DNA of 7,345 nucleotides from positions 1 through 7,345 of the forward strand of contig JBKPCR010000009.1 of the NCBI GenBank assembly GCA_046727435.1. Direction: 5' to 3'. The notes under the pieces are model-generated. The model was not told where the DNA came from, searched no databases, and saw only the letters and a program-made list of their open reading frames with translations. Shown here one piece after another: positions 5,683-7,345 of this stretch (its first letter is position 1; each line of letters starts with the position of its first letter). Source of the stretch: CAVPRW01 sp046727435 [NCBI: bacterium] (GTDB taxonomy: Bacteria; Tectomicrobia; Entotheonellia; J063). The position numbers and the translations under genes are program-made.

Positions 5683-6762
5683 ATGGAAGAGAACACAGCC
5701 TTAGCCCCCTCGCAGCAATCATTGCCGTCAGAGGTGATGGAAAAGGTCGTGATCGGTGGCGATCTCGCGGGCCTCAACGCGGCCCAGCGTGCTGAATACT
5801 ACGGTGCGGTGTGCCGCAGTCTTGGGCTGAATCAGCTCACCAAGCCATTTGAATACCTGGACCTCAACGGCAAGCTCAGGCTCTATGCCCTGCGGGACTG
5901 TGCCGATCAATTGCGCCGGCTGCATGGCATCAGCATCTATATCGCCAACAGAGAGCGCACAAGCGATCTCTATGTCGTCACGGCCCGGGCCAAAGATCGT
6001 CACGGGCGTGAGGATGAAAGCACCGGGGCGGTTACCGTAGGGAACCTCAAAGGGGATGCGTTAGCCAATGCGCTCATGAAGGCGGAAACCAAGGCCAAGC
6101 GTCGGGTCACGCTCTCCATCGCAGGGCTGGGGTGGTTGGATGAAACGGAATTAGAAACCATTCCCCAAAGTCGTCCCATCGTTGCCCCGGATCAGGAAGC
6201 ACCGGCAGAGGGGCACCCGACGACCGATCAAATCAGCTCCCTGGTCGAGATGGCGAGATCCTGCGGCGTCGATCTCACAAGCTTCGGGAATCACATGCGA
6301 CGACTGATGCAGCTTGCTGAGGATACCAAGATTACCAAAAAGTTTCTGCGCGAGTCGATGACGATGGCGCAGTACGAGGTGGCTTGGCAGCACTACAACG
6401 AGGTGCTGAAAAAACATGTGGAGGAAGATGTCTCGGATGATCCTGCTGCAGGCGATGGTGTATCCCCGGGCGAATCCGAGGACCTCGTGGGTCCCGCAGA
6501 GGCAGGCCAACTGACGGACGCGTCCGAAGCGGCCTTCACGGCTGATGCGTTTTCCGACGCCACCTATGCCACCCCGCAACAAATCGCCGCGCTCAAACGC
6601 CTGGCGCAGCAAGTCGGCGACGGGGCCTATGCGGATGTGCAGGACATGCTGGATCACCACTCGGAGGGATTAGGCCTGGGCGTGTATGAGATCGTCAAGC
6701 AGCGACTCAGAGCCCGCAAAGCCGCGAAGAAGGAAGACACGCCGGTTCATCAACAAAGCTGA
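5683..6762 (+). CDS. RecT/Bet-like single-strand DNA annealing protein
   Basis: The protein is 359 aa from ATG 5683. The N-terminal 160 residues match the layout of RecT/Bet annealases. LGLNQLTKPFEYLDLNGKL (47-65) stands where Bet has its 'GLDPFxxQIY...GKL' segment. RDCADQLRRLHGIS follows (71 onward), where RecT/Bet proteins have the DGFR/IDGY helix. A conserved block, GNLKGDALANALMKAETKAK (120-139) continuing RRVTLSIAGLGWLDETE, parallels the 'MLAKCAEAxALRKAFP...GLYTxEE' end of Bet. These proteins coat and anneal complementary single strands during phage-type recombination. Beyond the core are two similar helical segments, each opening with T-x-x-Q-I-(S/A)-(S/A)-L (about 181-246 and 297-345). 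They are separated by an acidic linker (247-286) and resemble small C-terminal domains of other annealing proteins. The ssb gene lies about 400 nt downstream, which fits joint action on single-stranded DNA. The family call is good by pattern, but sequence identity to lambda Bet is low; a Rad52- or Erf-like fold remains possible. Confidence 0.72.
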   Translation: MEENTALAPSQQSLPSEVMEKVVIGGDLAGLNAAQRAEYYGAVCRSLGLNQLTKPFEYLDLNGKLRLYALRDCADQLRRLHGISIYIANRERTSDLYVVTARAKDRHGREDESTGAVTVGNLKGDALANALMKAETKAKRRVTLSIAGLGWLDETELETIPQSRPIVAPDQEAPAEGHPTTDQISSLVEMARSCGVDLTSFGNHMRRLMQLAEDTKITKKFLRESMTMAQYEVAWQHYNEVLKKHVEEDVSDDPAAGDGVSPGESEDLVGPAEAGQLTDASEAAFTADAFSDATYATPQQIAALKRLAQQVGDGAYADVQDMLDHHSEGLGLGVYEIVKQRLRARKAAKKEDTPVHQQS

Positions 6763-6884
6763 GCCGTTATCCGTACGAAGCACCGCCGGAGCCCCACGTC
6801 GTGGTGATCTCGCAGGTCTATACCGATGTTATTGTCGATTGCACGCCGAGCGATGTCATGGAGACCACACCGCGGCCGTCATAA
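6759..6884 (+). CDS. Possible 41-aa ORF with CTG start
   Basis: The frame begins at CTG 6759, overlapping the RecT-like stop (CTGA), and ends at TAA 6882-6884. Its content looks coding: a proline-rich opening (SRYPYEAPPEPH), a hydrophobic strand (VVVISQVYTDVIVDC) and a polar tail. There is no ATG or nearby Shine-Dalgarno. The alternative start is GTG 6801 or 6804, giving about 27 aa. The stop codon sits in the loop of the following hairpin. I do not recognise the family. Confidence 0.33.
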   Translation: MSRYPYEAPPEPHVVVISQVYTDVIVDCTPSDVMETTPRPS

Positions 6885-6902
6885 GGCACGGCCGCGGTGT
6901 GG
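6865..6902 (+). promoter_or_regulatory. Perfect 15-bp GC-rich hairpin (attenuator or terminator-like)
   Basis: CCACACCGCGGCCGT and ACGGCCGCGGTGTGG are exact inverse complements around the eight-base loop CATAAGGC. The structure would be very stable in RNA. No T-run follows directly; a T6 run occurs 21 nt later (6924-6929). The loop holds the TAA of the preceding small ORF, and the right arm abuts the GGAGGA ribosome site (6903-6908) of the next reading frame. It could partly terminate, protect upstream mRNA from 3' exonucleases, or control translation downstream. Confidence 0.7.
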
Positions 6903-6912
6903 GGAGGACCCC
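6901..6912 (+). promoter_or_regulatory. Shine-Dalgarno flanked by complementary G4/C4
   Basis: GGGGAGGACCCC contains a strong AGGAGG-like site nine bases before ATG 6918. The flanking GGGG and CCCC can pair, leaving AGGA in a small loop, which could limit ribosome access. The first two Gs also belong to the larger hairpin, so the two structures compete. Confidence 0.4.
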
Positions 6913-6917
6913 TTGTC

Positions 6918-7150
6918 ATGGCCTTTTTTCGCGGGATTTCTCTGCACCTCTGGAGCACCAACGGGCTGACGGTTGAGTGGCACGAAGGCCGTTAAGGCCC
7001 CTACTACGCATCCACGATGAAGACGGTAACCACTGCACGCTGCACGCCTTGCCCGAGCAGTTTCGCGTGCTCTATCGGACCATCGGCACTGGGCTGGGCC
7101 TACCCGTCGATCCACTGCCAGGCCCAGCCGAGGCTGAGATCATGTTTTAA
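6918..7150 (+). pseudogene. Small gene probably broken by a stop and a frame change
   Basis: ATG 6918 has a strong Shine-Dalgarno and opens a 25-codon frame (MAFFRGISLHLWSTNGLTVE...) that stops at TAA 6993-6995. The same frame continues plausibly as GPYYAS, after which coding character shifts to another frame. From about 7010 to TAA 7148-7150 that frame reads as normal protein (IHDEDGNHCTLHALPEQF, then VLYRTIGTGLGLPVDPLPGP). Joined, the pieces would make a protein of about 75-80 aa with no gap in sense. The second frame alone could start at GTG 6977 (57 aa) but has no ribosome site and opens with an Arg-rich stretch. I infer a decayed gene or sequencing errors; two separate small proteins are the alternative. 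Family not recognised. Confidence 0.42.
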
Positions 7151-7154
7151 CCCT

Positions 7155-7160
7155 GGAGGA
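7155..7160 (+). promoter_or_regulatory. Shine-Dalgarno of ssb
   Basis: GGAGGA lies seven bases before ATG 7168 and confirms the ssb start, five bases after the preceding TAA. Confidence 0.75.
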
Positions 7161-7167
7161 CCATCCA

Positions 7168-7345
7168 ATGGCATCCCTGAATCGCGTCTGTTTACTGGGT
7201 CGTTTGACCCGCAACCCCGACGTACGCCACAGCCCCAATGGCACCCCAGTCGCCGCCCTGGGGCTGGCGGTGAACAACCGCATCAAGCGCAGCGACGGCA
7301 GCTGGCAGGACGATCCCTGCTTCGTCGACGTCGTGGTCTTCGGCA
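7168..7345 (+). CDS. ssb: Single-stranded DNA-binding protein, 3' end cut off by window
   Basis: The first 59 codons are visible. They carry the N-terminal half of the bacterial SSB OB-fold: SLNRVCLLGRLTRNPDVRH (residues 3-21), then SPNGTPVAALGLAVNNR, a short basic loop (KRSDGSWQDD) and CFVDVVVFG, where the usual family reads 'TxWhxvVxFG'. The conserved aromatic after the loop (W in many SSBs) is F here. SSB tetramers coat single-stranded DNA in replication and repair and recruit partners through an acidic C-terminal tip, which lies outside the window. Its place downstream of a RecT-like annealase marks it as the element-borne SSB, distinct from the host housekeeping copy. The gene is certain; whether it is complete is not visible. 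Confidence 0.93.
   Translation, partial: MASLNRVCLLGRLTRNPDVRHSPNGTPVAALGLAVNNRIKRSDGSWQDDPCFVDVVVFG

Noticed and set aside
6686-6976. 96-codon + strand frame overlapping the end of the annealase
   Set aside because: Its sequence is Arg/His/Cys-rich, it runs through both arms of the hairpin, and it overlaps better candidates in another frame; it has no ribosome site.
1-7345. CRISPR arrays, tRNA or rRNA genes, insertion sequences
   Set aside because: No regularly spaced repeats, cloverleaf-like segments, rRNA motifs or transposase-like reading frames were seen on either strand.

Overview
The window is GC-rich bacterial DNA (about 60% GC by eye) with every supported gene on the + strand and almost no wasted space. 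It looks like an accessory region: a mobile element or genomic island, not core chromosome. I cannot name the host from the sequence; GC content and protein style would fit a proteobacterium, a Nitrospirota member or a similar lineage.

Left module (1-4544). This is a tight three-gene operon. (i) The 3' part of a sigma-70-like regulator ends in a clear region-4 helix-turn-helix. (ii) A 212-aa unrecognised protein with a degenerate HTH-like segment starts inside the previous stop codon (ATGA overlap). (iii) A 1140-aa fusion protein starts 13 nt later. The fusion joins an ImmA/IrrE-type zinc peptidase (HELGH), a complete UvrD/Rep-type SF1 helicase and a C-terminal AddB/Cas4-like PD-(D/E)XK domain. 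That last domain keeps the four iron-sulfur cysteines but has lost the usual catalytic Asp and Lys. A protease that could clip a regulator, a helicase that could sense DNA ends, and two regulators in one operon suggest a DNA-damage- or phage-responsive system. I do not recognise it as a named system; this is the best candidate for new biology here.

Spacer (4545-4766). It has no convincing gene. It holds a 7-bp hairpin and a 14-bp perfect palindrome close together, which may end the first operon or be protein-binding sites.

Right module (4767-7345). This is a dense recombination/replication operon of phage or integrative-element type. It encodes a protein resembling two tandem ubiquitin-like (beta-grasp) modules, a 74-aa unknown, and a 30-aa ORF in the same frame behind an amber codon. 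Next comes a RecT/Bet-like single-strand annealing protein with two similar C-terminal helical segments, then a possible 41-aa ORF whose stop lies in the loop of a perfect 15-bp hairpin. A probably broken small gene follows (stop codon plus frame change), and then the start of ssb, cut by the window edge. The RecT-like protein and SSB probably cooperate in annealing recombination of the element's DNA.
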